Under the pieces are notes generated by a model. It saw only the letters and a program-made list of their open reading frames with translations, ran no database searches and was not told the DNA's origin. 44,854 nt of DNA from an uncultured Rhodanobacteraceae bacterium (GTDB lineage: Bacteria; Pseudomonadota; Gammaproteobacteria; Xanthomonadales; SZUA-5): assembly GCA_937928755.1 (NCBI GenBank), contig CALEZI010000099.1, forward strand, positions 1-44,854, read 5' to 3'. Below, piece by piece: positions 1 to 8,502 of the stretch (position 1 is its first letter; each line of letters opens with the position of its first letter). Made by a program: the position numbers and the translations under genes.

Positions 1-1
1 C

Positions 2-319
2 ATGCTCAACGGAATTGTGCTGGTGAGTTTCTTGAACGAGCTGCGCGACAAGGGCATGTCGGTTCGCGAGGCGGTCGTGCAAGGCACCACCTTGCGCCTG
101 AGACCGGTGTTGATGACGGCGAGCGTGGCCGTTCTGGGGTTGGTGCCGATGCTGATTTCTTCCGGCGTCGGCGCGGAAACGCAGCGACCCCTGGCGACTG
201 TGGTCGTCGGTGGGCTGATCACATCCACACTGCTGACCCTGTTGTTGCTGCCGGTGCTCTACGAGTGGCTGGAAAACCGGGCCGAACGACGTGCTGCACT
301 GAAGGAGGCGTCACCATGA
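2..319 (+). CDS. czcA: CzcA-type heavy-metal RND efflux pump, C-terminal fragment
   Basis: Only the last 105 residues are in the window and the reading frame enters from the left edge, so the ATG at base 2 is internal. The fragment reads as the end of the second transmembrane bundle of an inner-membrane RND pump of the heavy-metal efflux class: a VLVSFLNELR-type segment, the RLRPVLMTA loop, a helix with GLVPML, the GAETQRPLA motif typical of CzcA, and a final hydrophobic helix ending in LLPVLYEW. Such pumps expel divalent metals (Co, Zn, Cd) or Cu/Ag from the periplasm with an adaptor and an outer-membrane channel. The neighbouring Zn/Cd-type ATPase favours divalent metals. The stop codon overlaps the next start (ATGA). 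Confidence 0.9.
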   Translation: MLNGIVLVSFLNELRDKGMSVREAVVQGTTLRLRPVLMTASVAVLGLVPMLISSGVGAETQRPLATVVVGGLITSTLLTLLLLPVLYEWLENRAERRAALKEASP

Positions 320-636
320 AACAGATCAAGGCTTTCGTACACCGCGGACGCGTCGCCGACATCGTGCACGGATTGCGCGAGGCGGGATTCACGCGGATCG
401 GGCTGATCGACGTCAAGGGTCTGCTGCACGCGTTGTCGGCACGCGAGCAGGAGTACTCCGTCGAACTCGGCGAGCAGGTGACTTCGGAGATCCAGATCGA
501 GCTGTTCTGCGAAGACGACCAGGTGGACACCGCGGTTGCCCTGATGCGTCAGCACGGGCGCACCGGCAAGCGCGATGCCGGCTGGATCTATGTCAGCAAC
601 GTCGATGCGGCGTTCCCCATCGATTCGCGCGACTGA
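316..636 (+). CDS. PII-like (GlnB/GlnK superfamily) protein linked to metal efflux
   Basis: This 106-residue protein starts at ATG 316, with GGAGG at 304-308 and an ATGA overlap with the RND gene; a longer frame from 265 lacks a better start. MKQIKAFV at the beginning, a T-loop-like region around residues 40-55 (SAREQEYSVEL) and a C-terminal GKRDAGWIYVSNV stretch match the ferredoxin-like fold and C-loop of PII signalling proteins. PII-like proteins are often encoded directly after CzcA-type pumps, where they probably sense nucleotides or metal and control the pump; that role is inferred here. The canonical uridylylation context of GlnB is not preserved, so it is unlikely to be the nitrogen regulator. 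Confidence 0.75.
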   Translation: MKQIKAFVHRGRVADIVHGLREAGFTRIGLIDVKGLLHALSAREQEYSVELGEQVTSEIQIELFCEDDQVDTAVALMRQHGRTGKRDAGWIYVSNVDAAFPIDSRD

Positions 637-648
637 GGCGTCAGACCG

Positions 649-2853
649 ATGAGCGATGACCACGAGAAGCCCGGCGCTGAAGCGTCGGGCACCCTGGCCG
701 AGGCAGCACGCCGCGGCCCGGTGCCTGCCGATACCAAGCTGCTGGAATCGATCTTCAGGATCGAGGCGATGGATTGCCCGACTGAAGAAGCGCTGCTGCG
801 CAAGCGGCTGGCTGGGATGCCAGGCGTGGTCGACCTCAGCTTTGACCTGATGCGCCGTCAGTTGACGGTGCAGCATTCGCTGCCGAGCATCGACCCGATC
901 GTCGAAGCGGTGGCCTCGTTGGGCATGTCGGCGGAACCTGCGGTATCCGGCGTGCCCAATGAAGCGCTGGCCGTTGCGCCAGCGGAACCCCGGGAGTCGT
1001 GGTGGCCACTGGCTATCGCGGGCGCAGCGGCGCTGGTCTCGGAAGCGGCCGAGTGGTTTGGTCTGGCAACGCCCTTCCTGCCCGCAGCGCTGTCGCTTGC
1101 AGCCCTTGCCCTGGCCGGTCTTGGCACCTACCGCAAGGGCTGGATCGCGATTCGCAACCTCACGCTCAACATCAATGCGCTGATGAGCATTGCCGTCACC
1201 GGAGCGATGTTGATCGGACAATGGCCGGAAGCGGCGATGGTGATCGTGCTGTTTGCCCTCGCGGAACGGATCGAAGCGGCGTCCCTCGATCGCGCTCGCA
1301 ATGCCATTCGCGGGTTGATGGCGATGACCCCGGACATCGCGACCGTGCGTCAGACGGATGGCAGTTGGCAGACGGTGGTGGCGCGCACAGTGGCCCTCGG
1401 CAGTGCGGTGCGCTTGAAACCCGGCGAGCGCGTGGCGCTGGACGGCATCGTCAGCGCCGGCCATTCCGCCGTCGACCAGTCGCCGATCACCGGCGAGAGT
1501 GTCCCGGTCGACAAGACCGTAGGCGATTCGCTGTTTGCCGGCTCCATCAACCAGAGCGGCGAACTGGAATTCACGGTGACCGCCAAGGCGGATGAATCGA
1601 CGCTCGCGCGCATCATCCACGCGGTCGAATCCGCGCAGGGAACAAGGGCGCCGACGCAACGCTTTGTCGATCAATTTGCCCGCGTGTACACGCCCGTGGT
1701 TTTCGCCGTTGCGTTCCTGTGCGCCCTCGGGCCACCGCTGTTGCTCGGCGGCGACTGGCTGGCCTGGATCTACAAGGCCCTGGTGTTGCTGGTCATCGCT
1801 TGTCCGTGCGCGCTGGTCATTTCGACGCCTGTCACCATTGTCAGCGGCCTCAGCGCTGCGGCGCGCCGCGGCATCCTGATCAAGGGCGGTGTCTACCTCG
1901 AGCAGGGCCGGCACATGAAGTGGCTGGCACTCGACAAGACCGGCACGATCACTGTCGGCAAACCCGCGCTCACGGATTTCGAGCTGGTGTCCGGGGCCGA
2001 ACGGGACGCGTTGACCATCGCCGTCAGCCTGGCCTCACGCTCGGATCATCCGGTGTCCAAAGCGGTCGCAGAGTCGCAGCAGGCCAGGACCGTCACGATC
2101 CAGGCGGTCGATGCGTTCGAGGCCTTGCTGGGTCGCGGCGTCAAAGGGCGCATCGGCGGGCGGCTTTTCCATCTCGGCAATCACCGCCTGATCGAAGAAC
2201 TGAAGCTCTGCGGCAGTGCCCTCGAAGCGCGCCTGAATGTGCTGGAATTGCAGGGAAAGACCGCCGTGCTGGTTGCCAGCGAACAGGCAGTGCTGGCCCT
2301 GTTCGGCGTCGCCGACACGGTCAAGGAATCCAGCCGTGAGGCCATCGGGCAGTTGCACGCACTCGGCATCAAGACGCTGATGCTGTCCGGCGACAACCAG
2401 CACACTGCAGCCGCCATCGCCAAGCAGGTGAATATCGACGACGCCAAAGGCAATCAGTTGCCCGAGGACAAGGTCACCGCGATTGCCGCGATGATCGGCA
2501 GGGAGGGCCTGGTCGGCATGGTCGGCGACGGCATCAACGACGCACCTGCATTGGCGCGTTCCGACATCGGCTTTGCGATGGGAGCCGCCGGTACCGACAC
2601 CGCGATCGAAACCGCCGACGTCGCCATCATGGATGACGACCTGCGAAAGATTCCCGAGTTCGTTCGGCTCTCCAAAGCCACCGCTGCGGTGTTGAAGCAA
2701 AACATCGCGCTGGCGCTCGGCGTCAAGGCGATTTTCCTCGGCCTGACCGTGGTCGGCATGGGCACCATGTGGATGGCTGTGTTTGCCGACATGGGCACCA
2801 GCTTGATCGTCGTCCTCAACGGCCTCAGGCTACTTCGACCGCAGGCCACATGA
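649..2853 (+). CDS. zntA: Zn2+/Cd2+/Pb2+-exporting P1B-2 ATPase (ZntA/CadA-like)
   Basis: A 734-residue inner-membrane pump that would export Zn, Cd or Pb from the cytoplasm using ATP. It has an N-terminal metal-binding-like domain with MDCPTEE (one Cys instead of the usual CxxC), eight predicted membrane helices, the CPC ion motif at C385-P-C387, the phosphorylated D429 in DKTGTIT, the SDHPVSKAV nucleotide-binding motif and GDGINDAPAL with D627. In the last two helices, GVKAIFL and FADMGTSLIVVLNGL carry the Lys and Asp that distinguish divalent-metal P1B-2 ATPases from CopA. It starts 12 nt after the PII-like gene, so RND tail, PII-like protein and ATPase probably form one operon. Substrate is inferred from the class signature. 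Confidence 0.93.
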   Translation: MSDDHEKPGAEASGTLAEAARRGPVPADTKLLESIFRIEAMDCPTEEALLRKRLAGMPGVVDLSFDLMRRQLTVQHSLPSIDPIVEAVASLGMSAEPAVSGVPNEALAVAPAEPRESWWPLAIAGAAALVSEAAEWFGLATPFLPAALSLAALALAGLGTYRKGWIAIRNLTLNINALMSIAVTGAMLIGQWPEAAMVIVLFALAERIEAASLDRARNAIRGLMAMTPDIATVRQTDGSWQTVVARTVALGSAVRLKPGERVALDGIVSAGHSAVDQSPITGESVPVDKTVGDSLFAGSINQSGELEFTVTAKADESTLARIIHAVESAQGTRAPTQRFVDQFARVYTPVVFAVAFLCALGPPLLLGGDWLAWIYKALVLLVIACPCALVISTPVTIVSGLSAAARRGILIKGGVYLEQGRHMKWLALDKTGTITVGKPALTDFELVSGAERDALTIAVSLASRSDHPVSKAVAESQQARTVTIQAVDAFEALLGRGVKGRIGGRLFHLGNHRLIEELKLCGSALEARLNVLELQGKTAVLVASEQAVLALFGVADTVKESSREAIGQLHALGIKTLMLSGDNQHTAAAIAKQVNIDDAKGNQLPEDKVTAIAAMIGREGLVGMVGDGINDAPALARSDIGFAMGAAGTDTAIETADVAIMDDDLRKIPEFVRLSKATAAVLKQNIALALGVKAIFLGLTVVGMGTMWMAVFADMGTSLIVVLNGLRLLRPQAT

Positions 2854-2898
2854 CCGGCCAGCCTTGATCCCAACGAACCATCTGCACGTCACCGAATC

Positions 2899-3240
2899 AT
2901 GAATCAGAAGCTGCGCACTGCATTCGATCTGGAAATGGCATCCGCCGCCGCGGCGGAAAGCAGAGGCGACATGGATCGCGCATTCGTTCACCTGGAACGC
3001 GCCCACATCCTTGGACAGCGACACACGTGGCCTCACGTCCGCTCGCATCTTGCCATGCTGCGGATCGGTTGGCGGCGACGTGACCGGCGCGAGATTGTGG
3101 GTCAATTCCCTCGCATTCTCGCTGCCCTGGTGTTCTCGCGGATCTGGGTTCCGCTCGGGAACACGGGTGGCGCCAACGTCAGTCCAATCAAGCCGATGCC
3201 AATCCCGTCTGACTTGGCCGAGATACTCAGGATGGACTGA
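2899..3240 (+). CDS. DUF3703 family protein
   Basis: This 113-residue soluble protein begins 45 nt after the ATPase. It resembles DUF3703 proteins: an N-terminal helix with AFDLEM, an LERAHILGQR...HLAMLRIGWRRRD core that looks like one helical-repeat unit, and a C-terminal PLGNTGGANVSPIKPMPIPSDL segment. The family is commonly encoded beside heavy-metal efflux genes, but its biochemical role is unknown to me. The gene ends the rightward group and faces the convergent multicopper oxidase across about 87 nt, where I see no obvious hairpin terminator. Confidence 0.75.
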   Translation: MNQKLRTAFDLEMASAAAAESRGDMDRAFVHLERAHILGQRHTWPHVRSHLAMLRIGWRRRDRREIVGQFPRILAALVFSRIWVPLGNTGGANVSPIKPMPIPSDLAEILRMD

Positions 3241-3327
3241 CGCGGTCGGCGGCGTGCTCAACATCGGCGCAGGCGGTCAGGCAGAGCGCCATTGGCGACC
3301 GAGGTGATAGAGGCTGGCGCTGCTGGC

Positions 3328-4827
3328 CTATGATGCGGCAGCTCGCACGTCCAGCACCGCCATCATCCCCGCGTCCTCATGAGGCAGCAGATGGCAATGG
3401 AACATCCGCTTGCCTGGCAGCATCTGCTGTGTCTTGATGGTGACCGTTTCTCCGGCAGGTACATTGACAGTGTCGAACCATCCCGGCAAGGCGGCTGCAA
3501 TGGGAACACCGCGCACCGTGCGACCGACCAGCTGAAATTGGGTGCCATGGATGTGGATCGGGTGATCCATGAAGCTCGCGTTGACGATCTCCCACAGCTC
3601 GACTCGACCGACCACCGTTTCGAGGTCGACACGATCCATGTCAAAACGTTTGCCGTTGATGAGGAAAGCGCCCGTCATGCCCATGCCAGCGCCGGAAAGC
3701 GCCACCTGCTGCTGGACCGTCGCGGGTCCCAGCGCGACGATCGGTCGCAGGATTCGTGGCAGTTCAACGGGCGCGAGCGCAACCGCTCCGCTCGTTTGAA
3801 CCGTCATCAGCTCAATGTCCGAACCGCCATTCATGGCGCCGCCGTACCCGAGGTCGCGCAGCGCGTAACGGGTCGACCGGCGTGTATTCATCGACACCAC
3901 GATCTCGACCCGTTGGGCGGGAGCAAGGAGCCATTCGGACAGCCCCGGCAGGGGCTGGTCAAGGAGTCCCCCGTCGGTTCCAACGACGGCAAAGTAGTGC
4001 CCGTCGAGACTCAAGCGCAAGTAGCGATCCGCGGTGGCATTGATGATCCGCCAGCGCTCGGTGGCGCCCGGTGTCACCGTGTGGACCGGAAGCCTCCGTC
4101 CGTTCACCAGCAATTCGCTCATGCCGGGCATCATCATCGCGCCCATGCCGGACATGGATGTCGAGCCCGTAATGACCTGAGCGTTTGAGTCGAGTCCGAG
4201 CGACGTGACCATCAAGGTCCGTTCGGAGAGCCCCTGCAGCGGATCGTCGCTGCTGCGAACGATGAGCGGGGCCGCGAGACCATGGCCGACCTGCAAGGTA
4301 TTGGTCTCGTGTGCATGCGGGTGATACCAGTAGGTGCCGGCGCTGCCGATCGGCACCTCAAACGTGTAGAGCCGATCGGTGTGGGGGTCGACCGGATCCA
4401 TGGGACTGCCATCCTGATCTGCAGGAACCGCGAGACCGTGCCAGTGGATGGTCGATTCGAGGTCGAGCCGATTGGCGAACGTGATCGCGACTCGCTGTCC
4501 CTCGCGCAGTTCGATCACCGGACCCGGGTATTGTCCGTTGTACCCCCATAACTCGGTCGTGCGGTCGGAGACAAGCGACGCGTTGTACGGGGAAGCCACC
4601 AGTGTGCCCTCGAAATCGCCGAGCACCGCGCTCTGGTTCGCGAGAGTGCCCAGGTGCGGAAGCGGGAGCCCGGTAGGCAATCCCGATCTGAACGGTGGCA
4701 GGCGACCCATCATTGCGCCCATGCCGCCGCGCGGCATGCCCCCCATCTGAGCCGATACACTCTGGGCCAGGGCCAGCGCCGAAAGAGCGCCTGTTGATGC
4801 GATGTTGAGGAAGCTGCGGCGACGCAT
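3328..4827 (-). CDS. multicopper oxidase (CueO/CotA-like), Tat-exported
   Basis: This 499-residue periplasmic oxidase starts at 4827, with GGGAG six bases upstream; a frame reaching 4854 has no ribosome site. The N-terminus MRRRSFLNIASTG matches a Tat signal, followed by a Gly/Met-rich stretch (MGGMPRGGMGAMMG). The copper ligand motifs appear in order: HWHGLAVPADQDG, WYHPHAHE, HPIHIHGTQF and the T1/trinuclear HCHLLPHEDAGMM. Enzymes of this type oxidise toxic Cu(I) to Cu(II) with O2. It is the last gene of the leftward cluster after a lipoprotein, with about 180 nt between them. Substrate preference cannot be read from the sequence. A second, different oxidase lies at 22348-23739. Confidence 0.92.
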   Translation of the reverse strand: MRRRSFLNIASTGALSALALAQSVSAQMGGMPRGGMGAMMGRLPPFRSGLPTGLPLPHLGTLANQSAVLGDFEGTLVASPYNASLVSDRTTELWGYNGQYPGPVIELREGQRVAITFANRLDLESTIHWHGLAVPADQDGSPMDPVDPHTDRLYTFEVPIGSAGTYWYHPHAHETNTLQVGHGLAAPLIVRSSDDPLQGLSERTLMVTSLGLDSNAQVITGSTSMSGMGAMMMPGMSELLVNGRRLPVHTVTPGATERWRIINATADRYLRLSLDGHYFAVVGTDGGLLDQPLPGLSEWLLAPAQRVEIVVSMNTRRSTRYALRDLGYGGAMNGGSDIELMTVQTSGAVALAPVELPRILRPIVALGPATVQQQVALSGAGMGMTGAFLINGKRFDMDRVDLETVVGRVELWEIVNASFMDHPIHIHGTQFQLVGRTVRGVPIAAALPGWFDTVNVPAGETVTIKTQQMLPGKRMFHCHLLPHEDAGMMAVLDVRAAAS

Positions 4828-4972
4828 GGGTCGCTCCCGACGTTTGCAGTGCAAGAAGGATCCGCCGTTCGGGAGCCACTCGTTTGACGGTGATCAATGT
4901 CGATGCAGTGGACGCATCTTCAGCTACTCAGTTGCGCTTTGCGTTCCAACGATCGCCAGCTTAATCGCGATG

Positions 4973-4995
4973 TCGGCGCCCGAGTTGGGCGCCGA
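4973..4995 (-). terminator. perfect 9-bp hairpin after the lipoprotein gene
   Basis: TCGGCGCCC pairs with GGGCGCCGA around a five-base loop (GAGTT). It lies just past the stop of the leftward lipoprotein gene at 5010 and before the oxidase start at 4827. No clear run of U would follow on the minus strand, so it may instead be a processing or stability element, or an attenuator between the two genes. Confidence 0.45.
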
Positions 4996-5009
4996 CCTGA
5001 ACCGCGACG

Positions 5010-5402
5010 TCAGTTATCCAACACAGCCATGTCGCCGACTTGGGCTTGTCCGGTGACGACCGCCGCGTGCGCATAGTGGTCGTCGAAGACGTCGACGATT
5101 CGGACTTGCCCCACTTGTTCGCGGCGGAATGGTGGGGCTTTCGGATTACCGCCAGTGGTGCGCATATGCCTGATCACGTTGAGGATCTGACCGCTTTCGG
5201 CTCCGTTTTGCCGGCCGACACACACCACAACCCCGCTCTCATCTGTCGACAAAACCTGCCCCTGCATGACGAATTCATGGCGCACCGATGTTCCTCCTGC
5301 GCATCCCGCCACCGAGGCGACGGCCACGGCCGCCCATATCCAGCCCAGGCAATGCCGGCGGACGCCTGAAAACAGGCGGGTCGAGTTCGTTTTTGCGTTC
5401 AT
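5010..5402 (-). CDS. putative metal-island lipoprotein, paralogue 1
   Basis: A 130-residue protein with a signal peptide ending in the lipobox VAGC (Cys34), so it is probably anchored to the outer or inner membrane facing the periplasm. The mature part carries VMQGQVLSTD, VVVCVGRQNGAESGQILNVIR and VGQVRIVDVFDDHYA...VVTGQ...GDMAVLDN. The same blocks recur in two other proteins of this window (7070-7456 and 14867-15244). The alternating valine/glycine pattern resembles small SH3-like barrels such as the FlgT C-terminal domain, but that is inference and I know no function. The start at 5402 has GGAG seven bases upstream. It sits between a small membrane protein and the multicopper oxidase. Confidence 0.75.
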   Translation of the reverse strand: MNAKTNSTRLFSGVRRHCLGWIWAAVAVASVAGCAGGTSVRHEFVMQGQVLSTDESGVVVCVGRQNGAESGQILNVIRHMRTTGGNPKAPPFRREQVGQVRIVDVFDDHYAHAAVVTGQAQVGDMAVLDN

Positions 5403-5498
5403 GTTGGATCTCCGTGTAATGTCGCCTGAGCGAAATGCTTCAGACGCCGTAGCTCATCCTTTCGTTTGGCAATCACTGTCCGCCGTGCCGGCGGATTT

Positions 5499-5729
5499 TC
5501 AATCTTCGGTTCGCGGTTCGTCCGCGCTCTCGACGAGCAGCAACATTGCAGCCAGTCCGAGGCCAATCGCCGTATGGCCGACCAGCGTATGAATCTCGCT
5601 GCGCTCAAAGACAAAGGCATCGGCGATCGTCAAAATGACACCGATCAGCACGATTACGCGAAAGGCAATTCGATGATTTCCGATGAACAGCAGAGTCGGA
5701 AGCAAGACCCTGTTTCTGAAAGTCGCCAC
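5499..5729 (-). CDS. small two- or three-helix inner-membrane protein
   Basis: This 76-residue hydrophobic protein begins with GTG at 5729 behind a strong AAGGAG. It has an amphipathic N-terminus, a helix FRVIVLIGVILTIADAFVF, a short charged loop with ERSEIHTLVGH, and a second helix AIGLGLAAMLLLVESA. The layout, two helices joined by a V/L-ERxxxHxLxxH loop, also appears in the 67-residue protein at 16650-16853, so the two are probably distant paralogues. No family is recognised. It follows the AhpD-like gene by 18 nt, suggesting co-transcription. Confidence 0.65.
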   Translation of the reverse strand: MATFRNRVLLPTLLFIGNHRIAFRVIVLIGVILTIADAFVFERSEIHTLVGHTAIGLGLAAMLLLVESADEPRTED

Positions 5730-5747
5730 GATATTCTCCTTGTCAGG

Positions 5748-6410
5748 TTATGGATTCGGATTGGTTTCGAGAGCTTTTTGACTGGGCTGGATCCTGCCTG
5801 CATGGCAAGGGCGGGTGCTGATCGGCACGAGGCTTGCCACCGTGCCTTCGGGTTGATCGCGAGCACCGAGCCAGGGACAAAGGCCACTCTCTTCCGCACC
5901 CAGTGCACTGTTGAATTTCGCGCTCATGTTCTGGAAGGAGATCCATGCGGTCAGCGCCACGATTTCGTGGTCATCGAATTGCTGCCGCAGTGACGCGGCC
6001 TGCGCAGGCGCCACGCGCCGCTGGGTGTCCGTCATGGCTTCGGCGTAGTCCAAGGCGACGCGCTCGCGCTCCGAGTAAAGGTCACTGTCCTGCCAGCTCC
6101 CCACAGCTTCTGCTTTTGCACTGGAGCCAGTCGCGCGGAGCAGGTTGTAGGCATTCAGGTCGACACAGAATGCGCACCCGTTGAGTTGCGCAACCCGCGC
6201 CGAAACGAGACTGCGCAACGCTGCATCAACGGGAAACGCCTTTCTTTGGAACAGGCCGAGCAGCAACAACATGCCGCCGAAGTGCCCGGGGAGCCGACCC
6301 CATAGCCAGGAAGGCGACAGTGTTCGACCGTACTTGCGCGCCTGCCGGCGAAAGAACCATCGCAGGTAGAACGGGTAGTCGCCGAGCTGCTTGGCGGTGA
6401 TCCAGGACAT
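5748..6410 (-). CDS. carboxymuconolactone decarboxylase / AhpD-like protein
   Basis: A 220-residue protein with the all-helical CMD fold. The key segment is LVSARVAQLNGCAFCVDLNAYNLL, whose CxxC dithiol matches AhpD-like alkylhydroperoxidases. The His usually four residues after the second Cys is Asn here, so peroxidase chemistry may be altered. A region with SERERVALDYAEAMT and LTAWISFQNMSAKFNSALG is typical of the family. It starts six bases after the stop of the DUF411 gene. A redox role linked to metal stress is plausible but inferred. Confidence 0.85.
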   Translation of the reverse strand: MSWITAKQLGDYPFYLRWFFRRQARKYGRTLSPSWLWGRLPGHFGGMLLLLGLFQRKAFPVDAALRSLVSARVAQLNGCAFCVDLNAYNLLRATGSSAKAEAVGSWQDSDLYSERERVALDYAEAMTDTQRRVAPAQAASLRQQFDDHEIVALTAWISFQNMSAKFNSALGAEESGLCPWLGARDQPEGTVASLVPISTRPCHAGRIQPSQKALETNPNP

Positions 6411-6416
6411 TGGTAG

Positions 6417-6962
6417 TCACCTGTTGTGATGACTGAAGGGCGTGGATTTGCCATCCAGGTCGACGAGATAAACCGTGTAGGGCTGCACCTCGCCGGTTGG
6501 AACCTCCATGCCGGGCGAGCCCAGCACCATGCCGGGTACGGTCAATCCCCGAGCCTTCGGTTTCTCGGTTAGCAGTCGTTGGATGTCGGCTGCAGGGACG
6601 TGGCCCTCGATGAAGTAGCCGCCGACGACCGCGGTGTGGCAAGACCCGCCGCCGACCGGAACTCCCATCGCGAGTTTGAGCGGATTGAGATCGTCCACCG
6701 ACACCACCGAAACCGAAAGCCCGGCGCGTTTCGCGTGGTCAACCCAAAGGCCGCAGCAGCCGCAACTGGGGCTCTTGTGCACCGTCATTGCCGGCAGGGA
6801 ATCGACGGAGGGCGAGTCGGTGACTTCGGCGCCCGGCAGACTCGGGACCGTCATGGTCGCGGCCGCCGATGCGGCGTGGGTCTGCTGAATGCTGCTTTCG
6901 CTACTGCAGGCTGCGAGTACGCCAAGCAAAGAGAGTGCGAGCAGATGTGTTGATCGGATCAT
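6417..6962 (-). CDS. DUF411 metal-binding lipoprotein, copy 1
   Basis: This 181-residue secreted protein starts at 6962 (GAGGGG upstream). Its signal peptide ends in LGVLAAC, a lipobox with Cys19. The DUF411 core follows a low-complexity linker: VHKSPSCGCCGLWVDH with Cys67, Cys69 and Cys70, then GGGSCHTAVV, FIEGHVPAADI and GLTVPGMVLGSPGMEV. The clustered Cys, His and Met residues fit periplasmic Cu or Ag binding. DUF411 proteins are repeatedly found in copper, silver and mercury resistance loci, though their mechanism is not settled. A second copy is at 20575-21114. Confidence 0.9.
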   Translation of the reverse strand: MIRSTHLLALSLLGVLAACSSESSIQQTHAASAAATMTVPSLPGAEVTDSPSVDSLPAMTVHKSPSCGCCGLWVDHAKRAGLSVSVVSVDDLNPLKLAMGVPVGGGSCHTAVVGGYFIEGHVPAADIQRLLTEKPKARGLTVPGMVLGSPGMEVPTGEVQPYTVYLVDLDGKSTPFSHHNR

Positions 6963-6980
6963 GTGGGTTCCCCTCGGTAA

Positions 6981-6999
6981 GGCGCCGCAATGCGGCGCC
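6981..6999 (-). terminator. GC-rich hairpin between lipoprotein 2 and DUF411
   Basis: GGCGCCGC and GCGGCGCC form a perfect 8-bp stem around AAT, directly downstream of the leftward lipoprotein gene ending at 7070 and upstream of the DUF411 start at 6962. A short T-rich stretch lies on the plus side only, so a rho-independent terminator for leftward transcription is uncertain; the hairpin could also space expression of the two genes. Confidence 0.4.
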
Positions 7000-7069
7000 G
7001 CTGGTTCGGTTTTGACGCCCGACCTCATGCCATTGGCCGTGGTGGGATCGGCTGCCAGTTGGGCGGTGC

Positions 7070-7456
7070 TCAGTTGTCCAGTTCCACCATGTCGCCGGTC
7101 TTGACTTCTCCGGTCACGATCGAGACGCGCGCGTAATGGTCATCGTAGACATCGACGATGCGCACCTGCCCGACTTGGGCACGGCTGAAGGGAGCGCCTT
7201 CAACGATCGCCATTTCTGCGAAGTGCCTTATGACATTGAGTACCTGTCCGTCGTGCGCGCCATCACGCTTGCCGATGCAAACGACGATTTCGTTGGCGTC
7301 CACGGACAACACTTGGCCTTGCATGAACTGGTGGCGGATTGCGCGGTCTCCGGTACAACCGGCCAGCGCCGTTGCCGCCACAAGGCCGACGAGCCATCCG
7401 AATCTGCGACGATTCTTGTTGACGGTGCGGTTGATGCATGTGTGATTCCTATCCAT
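7070..7456 (-). CDS. putative metal-island lipoprotein, paralogue 2
   Basis: A 128-residue lipoprotein (lipobox LAGC, Cys34) closely related to the one at 5010-5402: IRHQFMQGQVLSVD, IVVCIGKRDGAHDGQVLNVIRHF, VGQVRIVDVYDDHYARVSIVTGE and KTGDMVELDN. The start was set at ATG 7456, which has GGAG seven bases upstream and gives a proper signal peptide; the frame stays open to 7732 but the extra residues look non-coding. It would be the first gene of the leftward cluster running to the multicopper oxidase. Function unknown. Confidence 0.75.
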   Translation of the reverse strand: MDRNHTCINRTVNKNRRRFGWLVGLVAATALAGCTGDRAIRHQFMQGQVLSVDANEIVVCIGKRDGAHDGQVLNVIRHFAEMAIVEGAPFSRAQVGQVRIVDVYDDHYARVSIVTGEVKTGDMVELDN

Positions 7457-7845
7457 GACAGATCTCCGAGCTGACATAGCGGCCGGATCGGCCGCGGGGG
7501 ATTTCGGGCCAACTTGAGGCCCAGGTATTGCCGATCGCTGGCTCGACTCGCTTTGTCGGCACAAGCGAGACATCAACGCGGCCGCCGGGGCCGCATTGAG
7601 TGTTGTGATTGGGGAAAGCGTTGATTTCGCCGTGAGCAACATCCAATGGGATGCCATCGGCGGTCCAGCGCTCGTTCGGTTCGCAAATTCCACGTGCAGG
7701 AACTCCACCGCAGACGGCCCGGGGGCCGACATCGCACGGTGAACGCTCAGGGGAGAAGTCGCTGAAGCGACGAAGACTAGATCCGGCGTTCAACCGTCCC
7801 GATACAGCTGCCAGCAGCAAGCCAGCAGCAACGGGTGCGGTGCGC
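7457..7845. other. 389-bp gap with no confident gene
   Basis: The stretch lies upstream of lipoprotein 2 and should contain the promoter of the leftward cluster. A minus-strand frame covers most of it but lacks a ribosome site and any family resemblance. A small GTCGC/GCGAC hairpin with a TGAA loop is at 7758-7771. I saw no convincing MerR-type dyad here. Confidence 0.5.
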
Positions 7846-8277
7846 CTAGATCAACAACACTCGGTAGATGCTGCCGTGGCGGTCACGGATCGCATCCGCT
7901 GTTCGCGGATCGCGCGCTGGGCCCGAGTTGCGATCCAGCCGCAGGAGGGCTATTTCGGCGCCACCGCCTGCCAGCGCAGGAAAGACCGGCGGCACGATGT
8001 CGCGGAGCTGCTTGTCAGCGTCGTCGCAATGCGCGCGGCACGCAATCTGGTTCAAGTCCGGCAACGCGCTGCCCATCGTGTCTGACGACATATGGGAGTG
8101 CAAGGACGAGTCTTGAGAGTCAGAGACTTGGGTTGAATGCGTGCCGTGCAGGCCGGGTGCCGCCCGACACAGATGTTCGGCCATCGCGATCTGATTGAGC
8201 AACATGGCGAGCACCGCCCACAACGCCAGCCATCGCCGACGCGGTTGACGAAATTGCTGGAGTGCCCTCGATGCCAC
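7846..8277 (-). CDS. small secreted Cys/His protein (CopL/DUF2946-like)
   Basis: This 143-residue protein uses GTG at 8277 behind AGGAAG. A basic start (QPRRRW) leads into one hydrophobic helix ending AMAEHLC, so it is exported or membrane-tethered. The mature part carries a His/Ser/Met-rich stretch (HSHMSSDTM) and a CRAHCDDADKQL motif, then a Pro/Ala-rich tail ending LLI. The protein encoded divergently at 8503 has the same order: Trp-containing helix, xEHLC or AAHLC, CxAHC, and terminal LLI. The layout resembles small copper-inducible proteins such as CopL, but identity is tentative. Both probably bind Cu(I) in the periplasm. Confidence 0.55.
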   Translation of the reverse strand: MASRALQQFRQPRRRWLALWAVLAMLLNQIAMAEHLCRAAPGLHGTHSTQVSDSQDSSLHSHMSSDTMGSALPDLNQIACRAHCDDADKQLRDIVPPVFPALAGGGAEIALLRLDRNSGPARDPRTADAIRDRHGSIYRVLLI

Positions 8278-8502
8278 AGCCGCTTCCTAGCATTAGACAG
8301 CTTGATCGTAGCGTGATCGATCCGCAGCGTCCTTGCGCTGGATCAAGCACCGTGCGCGGTTCTTGCGCTGGAATGCGAGAACTGAGTTGAGACCGGCGTG
8401 CGCCCAATTCCCAAGCCGGCTCGCCTCCCCGTGGGTTCTTGATCAATATCAACTTGCGGGTCCGGCGAGTGCGCGTATCCTCTTGGCAAGAAGGATCGGA
8501 AC
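8278..8502. promoter_or_regulatory. divergent promoter region between two secreted Cys/His genes
   Basis: The 225-bp spacer holds three CTTGATC heptamers (8301 plus strand, 8341 reversed, 8438 plus strand); the last is part of an imperfect palindrome TTGATCAATATCAA at 8439-8452. For the rightward gene, TTGCGG (8454-8459) and TATCCT (8476-8481) are 16 bases apart and could be -35 and -10, with AAGGA before the ATG. The repeats may be a copper-regulator site, but the regulator cannot be named. Confidence 0.35.

Noticed and set aside
259..1914. 551-codon open frame on the minus strand opposite the Zn/Cd ATPase
   Set aside because: It is antisense to a gene with all family motifs and its composition (Arg/His/Gly rich) is that of a GC-rich shadow frame.
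5499..5729. Reading the two small membrane proteins as parts of known metal transporters
   Set aside because: Only the helix layout and the ERxxxHxLxxH loop are shared; no transporter family motif is present.
7449..7820. Minus-strand frame upstream of lipoprotein 2 with several Cys
   Set aside because: No ribosome site, overlaps the lipoprotein start, and no family resemblance; left as gap.
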